A DNA stretch of 64,000 bases from Shewanella aestuarii (GCF_011765625.1 NZ_CP050313.1:1298501-1362500); one strand, 5' to 3'. Numbered from the stretch's first letter, positions 10,301 to 18,335 are shown. Notes: generated by a model from the letters alone, not told the origin. Numbers and translations are program-made.

Positions 10301-12368
10301 TGGCACTTTGCGCATTTGCCGTGTTGGTGAGCAGAGCTTGCTGGGCAGCAATATCTTCAGCTTCAAATGCGGGAATAGGGAACAAAATTTGTGATAGCGG
10401 CGTTTGATTATGGCTAGCAAACACTTTATCGGCCAAGGCGACTTGAGTACGCATTTCAGGGTAATAACAGGCCAGATCTAAGCCCATATTAAGATACTGC
10501 GAACCTTGGCCTGCAAATAATGCGGCGACTTTGGCGGTGTTGTTTTTATTGTGAACTAAGGCGTTTGCACGATAGCGAGTACCTGATGGTAATTGCCAGT
10601 TGTCCGCTTGTTGACTGGCTAACTGTGCTAACACTTGATTTAATTGAGTTTGCAGTTCAGTTAGGTTGCTTACTACTAAGCCCACCCGTGGATGGTTATC
10701 ATCAAGTTGACGCACAGCAAATCGGCTGGCTAAATCACGCAAGGTAATTTCGCTAAGATTTACTGTATTGCTATCTAATGTGGATACTTGGGCAACAATG
10801 GCGTTGATTTCAGCAATTAAGGCTGCTTTATCTGCACCACTGATTAATAAACTTTGCGGCACTGCACGATAACGATATTTTTCACCTCGGGCATGTTCAG
10901 GGTTATATTCTTCTAAAACCAAATGGAAGTTAGTGCCACCAAAACCAAACGAGCTAATACCTGCACGACGAGGCGTGCCATCGGGGCGAGCCATCCAAGG
11001 GCGGGTTTCTGTATTCAAGTAAAATGGTGAGTGTTGCACATCTAACTTAGGGTTTGGTTTGCTGACGTTGATGGTTGGCGGCAACACTTTATGATGCAGG
11101 GCTAATGCGGCCTTAATCACTCCGGCAGTTCCCGCAGTTGATTTAGTGTGGCCAATTTGAGATTTAATCGAGCCTAAAGCGATATGTTGCTGGGTGTCAT
11201 TCCCTTCTGAAAATACCGATTTAAGCCCGTTAAACTCAGCCACATCACCAGCGGCTGTGCCAGTCCCATGGGCTTCCATTAACCCTATGGTGTGCGGTGC
11301 AAATCCTGCGTCATCATAGGCACGTTTTAATGCTTTGGCTTGGCCTTCAGGGCGCGGTGCATAAATACTTTTAAATTTACCGTCTGATGATGAACCTACA
11401 CCTTTGATTACCGCATAAATTCGGTCGCCATCCCGTTCTGCTTCATCTAAACGTTTTAAGGCAACCATGCCAATGCCTTCACCAATCATCATGCCTTTTG
11501 AATCAATATCGAAAGGTTGAATGGTGTCATTGGTGGTAAATGCAGGGGTTTTTGAGAAACTCATGTACATGGATGGCGAGTTATCGGTACATACACCGCC
11601 GGTGATCATCACATCGCTTCGGCCTTCCACCAACTCGGTTAATGCCATGCGCATTGCCGCTAATGAGCCAGCGCAGGCTGCATCAACCACACAGTTCATG
11701 CCACCAAAGTCAAAACGGTTAGCAATACGACCTGCAATGACATTTCCTAATGATCCTGGGAAGGAGTTTTCTTCCCAATGGATATATTGGTCTTGGAACT
11801 TTTTAATGACCATTTCGGTATCTGCATCGCTTAATCCACTATTTGCTAATACCTTTTTAAGCACTGGGTATTGTAAACGAGCACTTAAACTGTGGTTGAT
11901 TTTTTGGCCACCGCCGACCCCTAAGGTAATACCAATGCGGTCTGTGTCATAGCTGTCGGTGATACCTGCGTCGGCAAGCACTTCTTTGGCCACAACCAAA
12001 GACAACAATTGCGAGGTATCGGTTAGCTCTAAAATATTAGGTGGTAGGCCAAATTCCATTGGATTGAAGTCTACTTCTGGTAAAAAACCACCGCGTTGGC
12101 AATAGATTTTATCCGCTGCTGTTTTATCTTTATCGAAGTAATCCTCTTTGTTCCAATGCGATGCTGGAATATCGGTAATGGCATCAATTTTTTCACTGAT
12201 CAAATCCCAAAACTTGTTCAGGTAGCGTGAATTAGCAAAAATGCTTGCCATACCAACAATGGCTATTGGCATATCTTTTAAACGCTTATTTAAGCGTTTG
12301 TCGATTGTTTTATCAGCGGCAGTGTTAGCTTGCTGTTGAGATTTATCTACTTTTGGGGCTTGGCTCAT
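4395..12368 (-). CDS. pfaA: PUFA synthase subunit PfaA (KS-MAT-5xACP-KR-DH-like)
   Basis: Giant multidomain subunit of 2657 residues that extends malonyl units on its carrier proteins. Domains in order: KS with active Cys in DAACAGS (about residue 232) and EAHGTGT; malonyl-acyltransferase with GHSFGE (Ser about 713); an Ala/Pro/Gln-rich linker holding a Glu/Lys/Val stretch; five acyl carrier domains whose LGIDSIKR serines fall near 1278, 1388, 1488, 1601 and 1716; a ketoreductase starting at VTGGAKGV (about 2054) with the SSAAGFYGNTGQSDYAMSN active-site region; and a C-terminal hot-dog dehydratase-like domain with an HxxxGxxxxP motif (HCIAGNPVLP, about 2380). The carrier serines need a phosphopantetheinyl transferase (PfaE); none is visible in this window. 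Start ATG overlaps the pfaR stop (TAATG) with GGAG upstream. Confidence 0.97.
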   Translation of the reverse strand: MSQAPKVDKSQQQANTAADKTIDKRLNKRLKDMPIAIVGMASIFANSRYLNKFWDLISEKIDAITDIPASHWNKEDYFDKDKTAADKIYCQRGGFLPEVDFNPMEFGLPPNILELTDTSQLLSLVVAKEVLADAGITDSYDTDRIGITLGVGGGQKINHSLSARLQYPVLKKVLANSGLSDADTEMVIKKFQDQYIHWEENSFPGSLGNVIAGRIANRFDFGGMNCVVDAACAGSLAAMRMALTELVEGRSDVMITGGVCTDNSPSMYMSFSKTPAFTTNDTIQPFDIDSKGMMIGEGIGMVALKRLDEAERDGDRIYAVIKGVGSSSDGKFKSIYAPRPEGQAKALKRAYDDAGFAPHTIGLMEAHGTGTAAGDVAEFNGLKSVFSEGNDTQQHIALGSIKSQIGHTKSTAGTAGVIKAALALHHKVLPPTINVSKPNPKLDVQHSPFYLNTETRPWMARPDGTPRRAGISSFGFGGTNFHLVLEEYNPEHARGEKYRYRAVPQSLLISGADKAALIAEINAIVAQVSTLDSNTVNLSEITLRDLASRFAVRQLDDNHPRVGLVVSNLTELQTQLNQVLAQLASQQADNWQLPSGTRYRANALVHNKNNTAKVAALFAGQGSQYLNMGLDLACYYPEMRTQVALADKVFASHNQTPLSQILFPIPAFEAEDIAAQQALLTNTANAQSAIGAVSMGQYQLLTQAGFNADMVAGHSFGELSALFAAGVISNEDYYQLAFARGQAMAATPKDQDAGAMYAVIISNASDDAVAKIEAEISQFAGVKVANYNSPSQLVIAGPTDSSAQAAKAIQTMGFKAIALPVSGAFHTPLVAHAQKPFSDAINKVKFAKPAIALYANATGKLHAQDAKTIQKDFSQHMLQSVRFSDQLTAMYAAGARVFVEFGPKNILQKLVEDTLTAHKDDISVISLNPNPKGDSDLQLRQAAMQLAVIGVNLSDIDPYQAPIAPLAKASPMNVKLTANNFISAATRNKMQTSLTTGAITPARVEVPVEKIVEKIVEKEVIKTEYIEVPAADKAPASHATTSLNTHDSNMATAASVNTSAAFNQSEPSSDSLTAFFNAQQQAANLHQQFLAIPQQYGDTFTHLMVEQSKMAAAGIAIPQSLQRSIELFHQHQAQTLQSHTLFLEQQAKASQSALAMLTGQTPAVVSAPVLATQAALAQVVQAAPVVPAAPSISPVQAASVQAAQAQPTQVQAIHPVQQAAVAPSVVTPVAITPALVEAPTLSADKVLNTMLEVVAEKTGYPTEMLELSMDMEADLGIDSIKRVEILGTVQDELPSLPELSPEDLAECRTLGEIVDYMNSKLPTDTAAPAPAPAAVAQAVQAPVIQAAASGLSAETVLNTMLAVVADKTGYPTEMLELSMDMEADLGIDSIKRVEILGTVQDELPSLPELSPEDLAECRTLGEIVDYMNSKLPADTPAPVAQTPVVQTASALSAETVLNTMLAVVADKTGYPAEMLELSMDMEADLGIDSIKRVEILGTVQDELPSLPELSPEDLAECRTLGEIVDYMNSKQPADTPAPVAQASVAQTPVVQADATSAQSSAVGLNAQQVQNTMMSVVADKTGYPAEMLELSMDMEADLGIDSIKRVEILGTVQDELPSLPELSPEDLAECRTLGEIVDYMNSKLPADSAAPAPVALEQVAQAPVAQADATSAQSSAVGLNAQQVQNTMMSVVADKTGYPAEMLELSMDMEADLGIDSIKRVEILGTVQDELPSLPELSPEDLAECRTLGEIVAYMNSKLTRITTAESSLDQNLDSAATEQASASKAIANDLPPHSEVALKKLSAADKLVDCYAKQACIVINDDGHNAGVLAEKLIAAGLTVAVIRSPKSITVSHSPLSSAVKSFSLTEVSDEAIKAVIDQISQHHHIAGFVHLQPQITGKGTLPISSASFNAVEQAFLMAKHLQKCLTERAKTERVSFMTVSRIDGGFGYLNSEQLAKTELNQAALSGLSKTLSHEWPQVFCRALDIAPSLTAVELAEAITAELFDLNGNTAAQKIVEVGISEQGRHTLAATDTASRQFQAAKLNNDDVILVTGGAKGVTFECALTLAKQTKSHFILAGRSEHLATKMPAWAKGKQASELKAAAIGFIQSQGNKPTPKQIDALVWPVSSSLEIDRALAAFADVGASAQYISMDVSAADSIKQTLAQLAPITGIIHGAGVLADKHIQDKTLAELTRVYGTKVTGFANIINAIDASQLKLVAMFSSAAGFYGNTGQSDYAMSNEILNKTALQLANNYPQAKVMSFNWGPWNGGMVSSALKKMFVERGVYVIPLDKGAKLFAHSLLSDSGVQLLIGSDMQGASNNADNVSPAVKKPNASSLHNAKGSLTLSFNNTASHAKVASNSQKVVRVLNPLTMPFIQDHCIAGNPVLPTVCAIAWMRETAQQLCGLPVSVSQYKLLKGIIFDSAQPHLMQLELTETDKGLTALISSRLLRDTKATLRPQYQADLIINQAALNVENQVKPSLPAEVVQYQQAAPLLTKAELYSNGCLFHGPRLQGIKQVLLANDNQLICQVALPHIKPQDCSDFAAQLALGGSQIFAEDLLLQAMLVWARVKYDAASLPSTIGEMTTLVPFKANDCGYILLDVVKHSGRALTANISLYHEDGRLSCTMTNAKTTISKSLNEAFLAPAKALADLQESV
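7095..8640 (-). repeat. Five tandem ACP-encoding repeats inside pfaA
   Basis: Five units of roughly 300-345 bp encode carrier domains whose core from MDMEADLG to TLGEIVDYM is almost invariant, joined by Ala/Pro/Val/Gln linkers of different length. Units four and five (C-terminal) share even the preceding linker (ADATSAQSSAVGLNAQQV), which suggests the most recent duplication. Units two and three share AETVLNTMLAVVADKTGYP. The last unit ends EIVAYMNSKLTRI instead of EIVDYMNSK. Confidence 0.95.
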
Positions 12369-13186
12369 TATGAGTCTCCAGCGGGCAGCGTAGCAGATGC
12401 TGCTTTGATTTTTTGTTTGCTCATTCGGGCACCTGTTTGAGGCTGGGCACCGGGGAATCGAGCTAAGAAAGTGTGGTAATTATTAACCAGCAATTTACGC
12501 AAATGAAATGGGCCGTGTCTTAGCACGTATTCCATATAACGTCCGGTTGCTTGGGTATGACTATCTTGATAAATGTCGAGATAAATCCAGTCAGATTTAA
12601 AATCGACACCGAGTAAAACAGAAGAATTTTCTTGCTGTGTCAGCTTAGGTGGCAGTGATAATGACACCACTTGCACAACGGTATCAGGATCTGGATTGGG
12701 TAACGCCAGCGTTTCAGCTAAGGTTTGTGGGTTAACTGCGTAGGCTTGTACATCGCTGCCTTGGGTTATAGGTAATTGATTAAAGAACTTGTCTGGCACA
12801 TAAGGTGTTTCAAAGTTATCAAGGCGTGAAACTCCATAACGCTTTAAGCAGCGGGCTAAACCTGAGCGTGATACATGCGGATTAATAAATTGCTGGGTAA
12901 TTTGCAGTAATTTATCTAGCGGTATTTTTAGCTGATATCTCAGCCCAACCACCACGTACTCTTCCATTGGCGAAAGGGTGGTTTTTAAATGATGTGGTGT
13001 ATTTGGGGTGTCAGAGATTGACTTACGTTTTCGCCATTTGCGAACTGTGGCTTCACTGATATTAAGAATTTTAGCCAATTGGCTTACGCTAAAATCAGAT
13101 TCTTGGATAAATTGGCGCATCTCAGGCGTGGTCGTTGCATTTCGATGCTGAGCTATTTTCTTTGGCGCATTTATCGCTTTGGTCAT
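12368..13186 (-). CDS. pfaR: Transcriptional regulator PfaR
   Basis: First gene of the pfa operon; in related bacteria PfaR activates pfaABCD expression. About 272 residues from the ATG at 13186 (MTKAINAPKK). The longer in-frame extension up to 13309 does not look protein-like and has no good ribosome site. An N-terminal helix-turn-helix is visible in FSVSQLAKILNISEATVRKW, followed by a transposase-like region (SRSGLARCLKRYGVSRL) of the IS481/IS30 type, so the family probably derives from a transposase DNA-binding part. The stop codon overlaps the pfaA start by one base (TAATG), so the regulator and the synthase share one transcript and the circuit may be self-reinforcing. Confidence 0.9.
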   Translation of the reverse strand: MTKAINAPKKIAQHRNATTTPEMRQFIQESDFSVSQLAKILNISEATVRKWRKRKSISDTPNTPHHLKTTLSPMEEYVVVGLRYQLKIPLDKLLQITQQFINPHVSRSGLARCLKRYGVSRLDNFETPYVPDKFFNQLPITQGSDVQAYAVNPQTLAETLALPNPDPDTVVQVVSLSLPPKLTQQENSSVLLGVDFKSDWIYLDIYQDSHTQATGRYMEYVLRHGPFHLRKLLVNNYHTFLARFPGAQPQTGARMSKQKIKAASATLPAGDS

Positions 13187-13652
13187 TAAGACTGAGTATC
13201 CGAATAATCTGTTGGGACTGATAAGTCGTATACACTTGATAATGACTTTAACAGTGACATTTGTACAGTTTGTGGCAAGCAGATTACCTGAGGTTTCATT
13301 CCGATACAATCACCCGAGACTATAAACTTGTGCTTCAAGGCTGAAAAGCTAACTTTACATGGTGATGAACGCGGTGTTTTACGCGATATGAGGGGAAGCA
13401 GCATGCTTGGTGCTAGATTTGACTTAATGATCTATTGAACAACTGTTACCTATGCGTCTTTGTAAAGGTAATTTGCTTAAGTTTATGTTTTTGTGGTTAG
13501 TGCTTCAAAAACAAAAAGCAATAATATCATTGACGGCTTGAATGTGAGTATCGATTATGCTGAATGTGGTTGTGTGATGAAAGCTAGGGTAAGTAGGCTG
13601 ATTTATTGCTATGCTGTAGCGAATAATCCTATTCAATAGTTAAAGGTAAACC
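13187..13652. other. Intergenic region between pfaR and lipoprotein gene
   Basis: Divergent intergenic stretch of about 470 bp, AT-rich, that should hold the pfaR-operon promoter (minus) and the lipoprotein promoter (plus). I could not single out a convincing sigma-70 pair for either. An AAAGGT ribosome site lies just before 13653. Confidence 0.5.
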
Positions 13653-13985
13653 ATGAATAAATTCATCGGCTTTTCGTTATTATTTTGTTTAACTGCTTGC
13701 CAGCCAGCGACTGAAGATAGCTCATCTATGCAAGTTAAAAGTGAACCGCCAGTCAGTCAACAAGCTCCTACAGTAGATGCGAATATCCAATGTAATCAAG
13801 CATGGTTTGCTAGGGTTGAGTCAACATTGAATTCCGGAGATGGTAAAGGTCATGGGCCAGACTTGGGTTCACTAGAGTGGCAATCGGTGATTGAGTTTAA
13901 GCTTGGTATTCGGGGAAATAGCGATATACCTAAAAAAGGTACAGATGATTGGTGTGCATTTATTGATAAACAATTACCTAAGTAG
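13653..13985 (+). CDS. Small putative lipoprotein, function unknown
   Basis: 110-residue protein with a type II signal peptide (MNKFIGFSLLFCLTAC): the lipobox LTAC places the lipidated Cys at residue 16. A Ser/Pro/Gln-rich linker follows, then a compact domain with two Cys (CNQAWF and DDWCAF) that may form a disulphide. The motif GHGPDLGSLEWQSVIEFKLGI is the most conserved-looking part. The gene stands alone with its own ribosome site (AAAGGTAAACC). I do not recognise the family; outer-membrane or periplasmic anchoring is inferred from the signal only. Confidence 0.75.
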   Translation: MNKFIGFSLLFCLTACQPATEDSSSMQVKSEPPVSQQAPTVDANIQCNQAWFARVESTLNSGDGKGHGPDLGSLEWQSVIEFKLGIRGNSDIPKKGTDDWCAFIDKQLPK

Positions 13986-14127
13986 GTTTTCCATCTATAT
14001 GCGCACTGCTATTGATATTTATCCCCTGCGCAGACAATTGACTACACTTTGATAAAATTAGCCAGTCAGCTTTTTATTAGCGTAAAAAAGTTTTAGATAA
14101 CATGGTTGCAAAAGGCAAAAGGCTTGA

Positions 14128-14700
14128 TTGACAAAACTTGAGGTAAAATCATGCCCATCAGTTAATATAATGGGCGTTTTTACTCATCTAATGCCAAAGC
14201 CAATGAAGATTATCTTACTGACCCACAGTCGTGAATTCTCACGTAAACACAATACTGGCAAGCTTGTGACGCAAGTGCTTGGTCAGCAAGCAATAGTCAT
14301 AGAGTGGCAGCGCACGCAGCCCTCTGAGGCATTATTGTCACTCATTGCCGCTGGCCGAGTGGCATTGTTATTTCCATCATCGGCTGAGCAAATTTCGATA
14401 AATCTTGCCGAGATTAAGCCTGAAGAACAGCCTTTGCTGGAAAAAGTGGATCATGTGATCATCATAGATTCTACTTGGCAAGAAGCGCGTAAAATAATGA
14501 ATCAAAGCCCTTATTTACAGCATCTTCAAAGGTTTATGTTCACCCCAAAGCAGCCCTCTATTTATCATTTGCGCCGTAACCAAGTCGAGGAGGGGTTATG
14601 TACCGCCGAGTGCGCAGCCCAATTGTTAATCCAGTTGGGACATGGCAAACAAGGGCAAGAAATCATGACGGCATTGATAACGCTATTAGCACAGCATTAG
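14128..14700 (+). CDS. DTW-domain protein (tRNA aminocarboxypropyltransferase-like)
   Basis: 190 residues with hallmarks of the DTW family: an N-terminal THSREFSRKHNTGKL segment (compare HxxExxRxxNTG), a middle ...IIIDSTWQEARKIM motif matching the DTW signature with Ser in place of the first Asp, and LRRNQVEEGLCTAECAA near the end. E. coli TapT of this family makes acp3U47 in tRNA. The N-terminal zinc-binding Cys cluster of TapT-type proteins is absent, so this is a short form. The start is uncertain: TTG at 14128 has AAAGG upstream, but ATG at 14170, 14191 or 14203 (MKIILLTHS) are possible and the last fits the domain boundary best. Confidence 0.8.
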   Translation: MTKLEVKSCPSVNIMGVFTHLMPKPMKIILLTHSREFSRKHNTGKLVTQVLGQQAIVIEWQRTQPSEALLSLIAAGRVALLFPSSAEQISINLAEIKPEEQPLLEKVDHVIIIDSTWQEARKIMNQSPYLQHLQRFMFTPKQPSIYHLRRNQVEEGLCTAECAAQLLIQLGHGKQGQEIMTALITLLAQH

Positions 14701-14714
14701 TGATCAAGTAAGCA

Positions 14715-14741
14715 TAAAAAAGGAGCAATTTAAGCTCCTTT
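14715..14741 (-). terminator. Bidirectional intrinsic terminator
   Basis: Perfect 8-bp stem AAAGGAGC/GCTCCTTT with a 7-base loop at 14719-14741. Seven A before it give a U-run for the minus strand (ilvIH end), and TTTAT follows on the plus strand (end of the DTW gene). Confidence 0.85.
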
Positions 14742-14759
14742 ATATGTCATATTGATGTG

Positions 14760-15254
14760 TTACGGCTTCATTGCTTTTTCGCCACGAGCAAGACCCACAA
14801 CACCAGAACGCGATACTTCAATCACTTTCGTCACTTCTGAGAGCGCATTGATAAAAGCATCAATTTTCTCGCTTGGGCCAGCCATTTGAATGGTATATAA
14901 ACTGGCGGTTACATCCACAATTTGACCACGGAAAATATCTGCTGTGCGTTTAACTTCTTCGCGAAGTTCGCCTTGTGCCTTCACTTTGACAAGTGCCAGT
15001 TCACGCTCGATGTGGGCCGTTTCAGTAATGTTAGCTACTTTTAAAATATCAATTAGCTTATGCAATTGTTTTTCAATTTGTTCTAACACTTTTTCATCGG
15101 CTAACACGGTAATGTTAAGGCGTGATAGGGTGATGTCTTCCGTAGGGGCGACGGTTAAGCTTTCAATGTTATAGCCACGCTGAGAAAACAAGCCAACAAC
15201 GCGCGAAAGAGCACCGGGTTGGTTTTCAAGTAATACAGAAATAATACGACGCAT
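14760..15254 (-). CDS. ilvH: Acetolactate synthase III small regulatory subunit IlvH
   Basis: Regulatory subunit that activates IlvI and confers valine feedback inhibition in branched-chain amino acid synthesis. It begins [20 protein letters not shown], an ACT domain with the ENxPGALxRVxGLFSxRGYNI signature; the C-terminal half (about residues 80-164) is the typical ALS small-subunit domain. The start is the ATG overlapping the ilvI stop by one base (TAATG); a longer frame up to 15281 is not needed. Length (164 aa) is normal for the family. Confidence 0.96.
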   Translation of the reverse strand: MRRIISVLLENQPGALSRVVGLFSQRGYNIESLTVAPTEDITLSRLNITVLADEKVLEQIEKQLHKLIDILKVANITETAHIERELALVKVKAQGELREEVKRTADIFRGQIVDVTASLYTIQMAGPSEKIDAFINALSEVTKVIEVSRSGVVGLARGEKAMKP

Positions 15255-16972
15255 TAGCACTTCTCCGTTTTGCTTAGCCACATTTCGTTCATTGCCCCAC
15301 CACGAATTAACATCGGGTAAACGTGTTCGGTTTCATCGACACTGATATCAACAAACACTAAGCGGTCTTTCATTGCTAATGCTTCTGCCAACTTAGACTC
15401 TAGCTCGTTGGGATCGCTAATGGTTATCCCCACATGGCCGTAGGCTTCAGCAATTTTGGCAAAGTTTGGCACAGAATCCATATAAGAATGTGAGTGACGA
15501 CCTGAGTAAATCATGTCTTGCCACTGTTTAACCATACCTAAAAAGCGGTTATTTAAATTGATGATTTTCACTGGCGTATCATATTGTAATGCCGTTGATA
15601 GCTCTTGAATGTTCATTTGAATTGAGCCGTCACCCGTCACACACACTACGGTTTCATCAGGGAAGGCCATCTTAACCCCCATCGCAGCAGGTAAACCAAA
15701 GCCCATAGTGCCAAGGCCTCCTGAGTTAATCCAACGACGTGGCTTATCAAAAGGATAATACAGTGCAGCAAACATTTGGTGCTGACCGACATCAGAGGCG
15801 ACATAAGCATCGCCATTGGTAAGCTTGTGCAAGGTTTCAATCACTTGCTGAGGCTTAATACGGTTAGTGGTTTTATCATATGATAAGCATTGACGTGCGC
15901 GCCATTGATTAATGTCTTGCCACCAAGCAGCCAGTGCTTCGGTATCATTTTTAGTGTCAGACTCAGCAAGCAGTTCTAGCATGCTATCAAGAATATTTTC
16001 AGCTGAGCCAACAATCGGGATATCAACTCGAACCGTTTTAGAAATTGACGCGGGATCAATATCAATATGTAAAATAGTGGCGTTAGGGCAGTACTTTTCA
16101 ACATTATTGGTGGTACGGTCATCAAAACGCACACCAATACCGAAAATTAAATCACAATTGTGCATGGCCATATTGGCTTCGTATGTTCCATGCATTCCCA
16201 ACATGCCTAAACTTTGTTGATGGGTCCCTGGAAACGCGCCTAAGCCCATTAAGGTGCTGATCACTGGAATATTAAGCTGCTCAGCTAAGGATAAAATTTG
16301 TTGGTCACACTCAGAGATAATTGCGCCACCACCCACATATAACACGGGTTTTTTTGCTGCTAATAAAGCTTGCAAACCGCGACGGATCTGCCCTTTATGG
16401 CCAGTGGTTGTTGGATTGTATGAGCGAAGTTTAACGCTCTCGGGGTAAATGTAATCGTGCAAAATCTCTGGGTTTAAGCAGTCTTTTGGTAAGTCGATTA
16501 CCACAGGGCCTGGGCGACCCGTTGCGGCAATATAAAAAGCTTTTTTAACTATCTCAGGAATGTCAGCAGGGTTTGTGACTAAAAAGCTGTGTTTAACCAC
16601 TGGACGAGAAATACCAATCATATCGCATTCTTGAAAGGCATCGTTGCCAATCAGTGAGCTTGGCACTTGGCCTGATAATACCACAAGAGGGATAGAGTCC
16701 ATGTAGGCGGTTGCGATACCGGTAATGGCATTAGTGGCACCAGGGCCTGATGTTACTAACACCACACCCACTTTACCCGTAGCGCGGGCATAGCCATCAG
16801 CCATGTGAACCGCAGCTTGTTCATGGCGAACAAGAATGTGCTCAACACCAGCTATTTTATGGAGGGCGTCATAGATATCTAAAACAGAACCACCAGGGTA
16901 ACCAAAAATATGGCTAACACCTTCATCGATAAGAGAGCGCACGATCATACTGGCGCCAGAAAGCTTTTCCAT
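15254..16972 (-). CDS. ilvI: Acetolactate synthase III large catalytic subunit IlvI
   Basis: ThDP- and FAD-dependent catalytic subunit (572 aa) joining two pyruvates, or pyruvate and 2-oxobutyrate, in valine/leucine/isoleucine synthesis. Seen: [23 protein letters not shown] with the catalytic Glu region ([18 protein letters not shown]), the central FAD domain, and the C-terminal ThDP motif [17 protein letters not shown]...NNRFLGMV. The ATG has AGAGGA eight bases upstream. It forms a two-gene operon with ilvH, with a predicted promoter at 17129-17156. Confidence 0.96.
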   Translation of the reverse strand: MEKLSGASMIVRSLIDEGVSHIFGYPGGSVLDIYDALHKIAGVEHILVRHEQAAVHMADGYARATGKVGVVLVTSGPGATNAITGIATAYMDSIPLVVLSGQVPSSLIGNDAFQECDMIGISRPVVKHSFLVTNPADIPEIVKKAFYIAATGRPGPVVIDLPKDCLNPEILHDYIYPESVKLRSYNPTTTGHKGQIRRGLQALLAAKKPVLYVGGGAIISECDQQILSLAEQLNIPVISTLMGLGAFPGTHQQSLGMLGMHGTYEANMAMHNCDLIFGIGVRFDDRTTNNVEKYCPNATILHIDIDPASISKTVRVDIPIVGSAENILDSMLELLAESDTKNDTEALAAWWQDINQWRARQCLSYDKTTNRIKPQQVIETLHKLTNGDAYVASDVGQHQMFAALYYPFDKPRRWINSGGLGTMGFGLPAAMGVKMAFPDETVVCVTGDGSIQMNIQELSTALQYDTPVKIINLNNRFLGMVKQWQDMIYSGRHSHSYMDSVPNFAKIAEAYGHVGITISDPNELESKLAEALAMKDRLVFVDISVDETEHVYPMLIRGGAMNEMWLSKTEKC

Positions 16973-17047
16973 GAATAGAATCCTCTAAAGTTACCGTTAT
17001 GGTAAACAGTATCTTGCATACAACGACGGTAATCGTTCTAAAAATTA

Positions 17048-17067
17048 AGCTTAAAGGTATTTAAGCT
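17048..17067 (-). other. Hairpin in ilvIH leader
   Basis: Perfect 8-bp inverted repeat AGCTTAAA-loop-TTTAAGCT in the predicted 5' leader. On the transcript strand it is followed by TAATTTTTAG, loosely terminator-like but with an A/U-rich stem. It could be an attenuator remnant or a binding palindrome. Confidence 0.4.
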
Positions 17068-17128
17068 CGTTACTGGCATGAAGCTGTGACTTGATGCCGT
17101 TGTCCGTTCTAGCGAACAGGATAGCTTT

Positions 17129-17156
17129 ATCATATGTAAATCGATATTTACTGCAA
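17129..17156 (-). promoter_or_regulatory. Predicted sigma-70 promoter of ilvIH
   Basis: On the minus strand, TTGCAG (17156-17151) and TATGAT (17134-17129) are separated by 16 bp, about 157 bases upstream of the ilvI ATG. E. coli ilvIH is Lrp-controlled through AT-rich upstream DNA; the region upstream here (17157-17256) is likewise AT-rich. Confidence 0.55.
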
Positions 17157-17256
17157 GTGTTTTATTTAATTTTTTAACATGTTTGAAATATTTTCATCTT
17201 TACGCTACCGGCTTAAGTCAAAGCTAAATTAGCGCTTGTCGGTTGGGGCTATGTTA

Positions 17257-18250
17257 ACCTGAGATCGGTTTAAGCCATCGCCATCAACCCTGACTTTTCT
17301 GTAGGTGTGATGTTCAATGATGGCTTTTCTGGTTTTAGGCAATATGCGATTAATCCACCTAGCAAGTTCAACATAAATCCATGTAAACTCCTGTGTCTTG
17401 AATGCTCTATCTGAGAAATATTCTTCAGTTGGTCGTTGATGGTTTCAATGATGAACCGTTTAGACAGCATTGCTCTGTCCCAAGCCGCTAATATCTTCGC
17501 CTTCATGTTCTTTCGTTGAGTTGTTATAAGAGTGATCCCGTTTTCTTTCAAATCTTCAGTCAGCGCCTTACTGATATAACCTTTATCGGCGTAAAGCTTA
17601 TCGAGTAGCCCTTTTGACAGTTCCCGAACGGGCTTTCTGTCATCCGTATTAGCAGGAGTAAGCTTAGCTGCCACAATATCGCCAAGATGATTGGTAATAA
17701 TGTGCAGCTTAAATCCATAAAACCAGCCCATTGTTCCTTTGTCTCTTGCAGCCGTTCCTTTGAATACCTTGTGTCTCGGGATGCGTAAGTTATGGCAGAC
17801 TTTAATGCTCGTAGAGTCAATAAACTCAATACCTGTAGGCGCTCCTTTAACATGGGTAAAGAAAGCACTTAGTGGTATAAGCATCGATGGCATCACTTCA
17901 ATAAATCGGGTGTAACTGAGAAGTGTAGGGAAATCATTTTTGTAATAACGACAGATAATTCCCAGATAAAAGTTTTTAAAATCACGCTGATGAGACATAT
18001 GAAAAGCGACAATGATTGTCATAATTTCGCTTTCAGACATTCGTCCTTTACGATTACGCTTTCGCTCGCCACTTTCAAGTTGAAGTTGCTGCCACTGAGG
18101 TAGAAAAGCCTTACAAAAATCATCGACATGACAAAATAAATCTACTAGTTTACGCATAGCTGGTTCCTTTGTGGTCAATCCTTCTTGGTCGAAAGATCTG
18201 ATCATGGAACCAGCTTTTAGTTCCCTTCTATTTTTATCCCGAATTCAGGT
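17257..18250 (-). mobile_element. IS982-family insertion sequence, apparently complete
   Basis: 994-bp element. Ends are imperfect inverted repeats: left ACCTGAGATCGG, right (complement) ACCTGAATTCGG, 10 of 12 matching. It is flanked on both sides by the 7-bp direct repeat TATGTTA (17250-17256 and 18251-18257), taken as the target duplication. A single intact transposase gene fills it. The size and duplication length fit the IS982 family. It sits about 100 bp upstream of the ilvIH promoter. Confidence 0.88.
17270..18157 (-). CDS. IS982-family transposase
   Basis: DDE transposase of 295 residues starting MRKLVDLFCHVDDF, with AAAGGA seven bases before the ATG at 18157. Candidate catalytic residues are visible: Asp in EFIDSTSIKVCHN, Asp in LYADKGYIS, and Glu in KRFIIETINDQLK, the C-terminal E with the usual K/R spacing. 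The reading frame is uninterrupted, so the element may still be active. The upstream frame to 18205 is within the element but lacks a ribosome site. Confidence 0.9.
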   Translation of the reverse strand: MRKLVDLFCHVDDFCKAFLPQWQQLQLESGERKRNRKGRMSESEIMTIIVAFHMSHQRDFKNFYLGIICRYYKNDFPTLLSYTRFIEVMPSMLIPLSAFFTHVKGAPTGIEFIDSTSIKVCHNLRIPRHKVFKGTAARDKGTMGWFYGFKLHIITNHLGDIVAAKLTPANTDDRKPVRELSKGLLDKLYADKGYISKALTEDLKENGITLITTQRKNMKAKILAAWDRAMLSKRFIIETINDQLKNISQIEHSRHRSLHGFMLNLLGGLIAYCLKPEKPSLNITPTEKSGLMAMA

Positions 18251-18335
18251 TATGTTATGGTTTAAAATCAACCTAGTGTGATGAATTCACGTGCTTTAAT
18301 TTGGTTATACACTGCAAGCCTCTAATCAACATCAA

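Noticed and set aside
17040..17100. 13-codon ORF in the ilvIH leader as a classical attenuation peptide
   Set aside because: Only two Leu and one Val in thirteen residues; the hairpin stem is weak. Kept as a low-level finding only.
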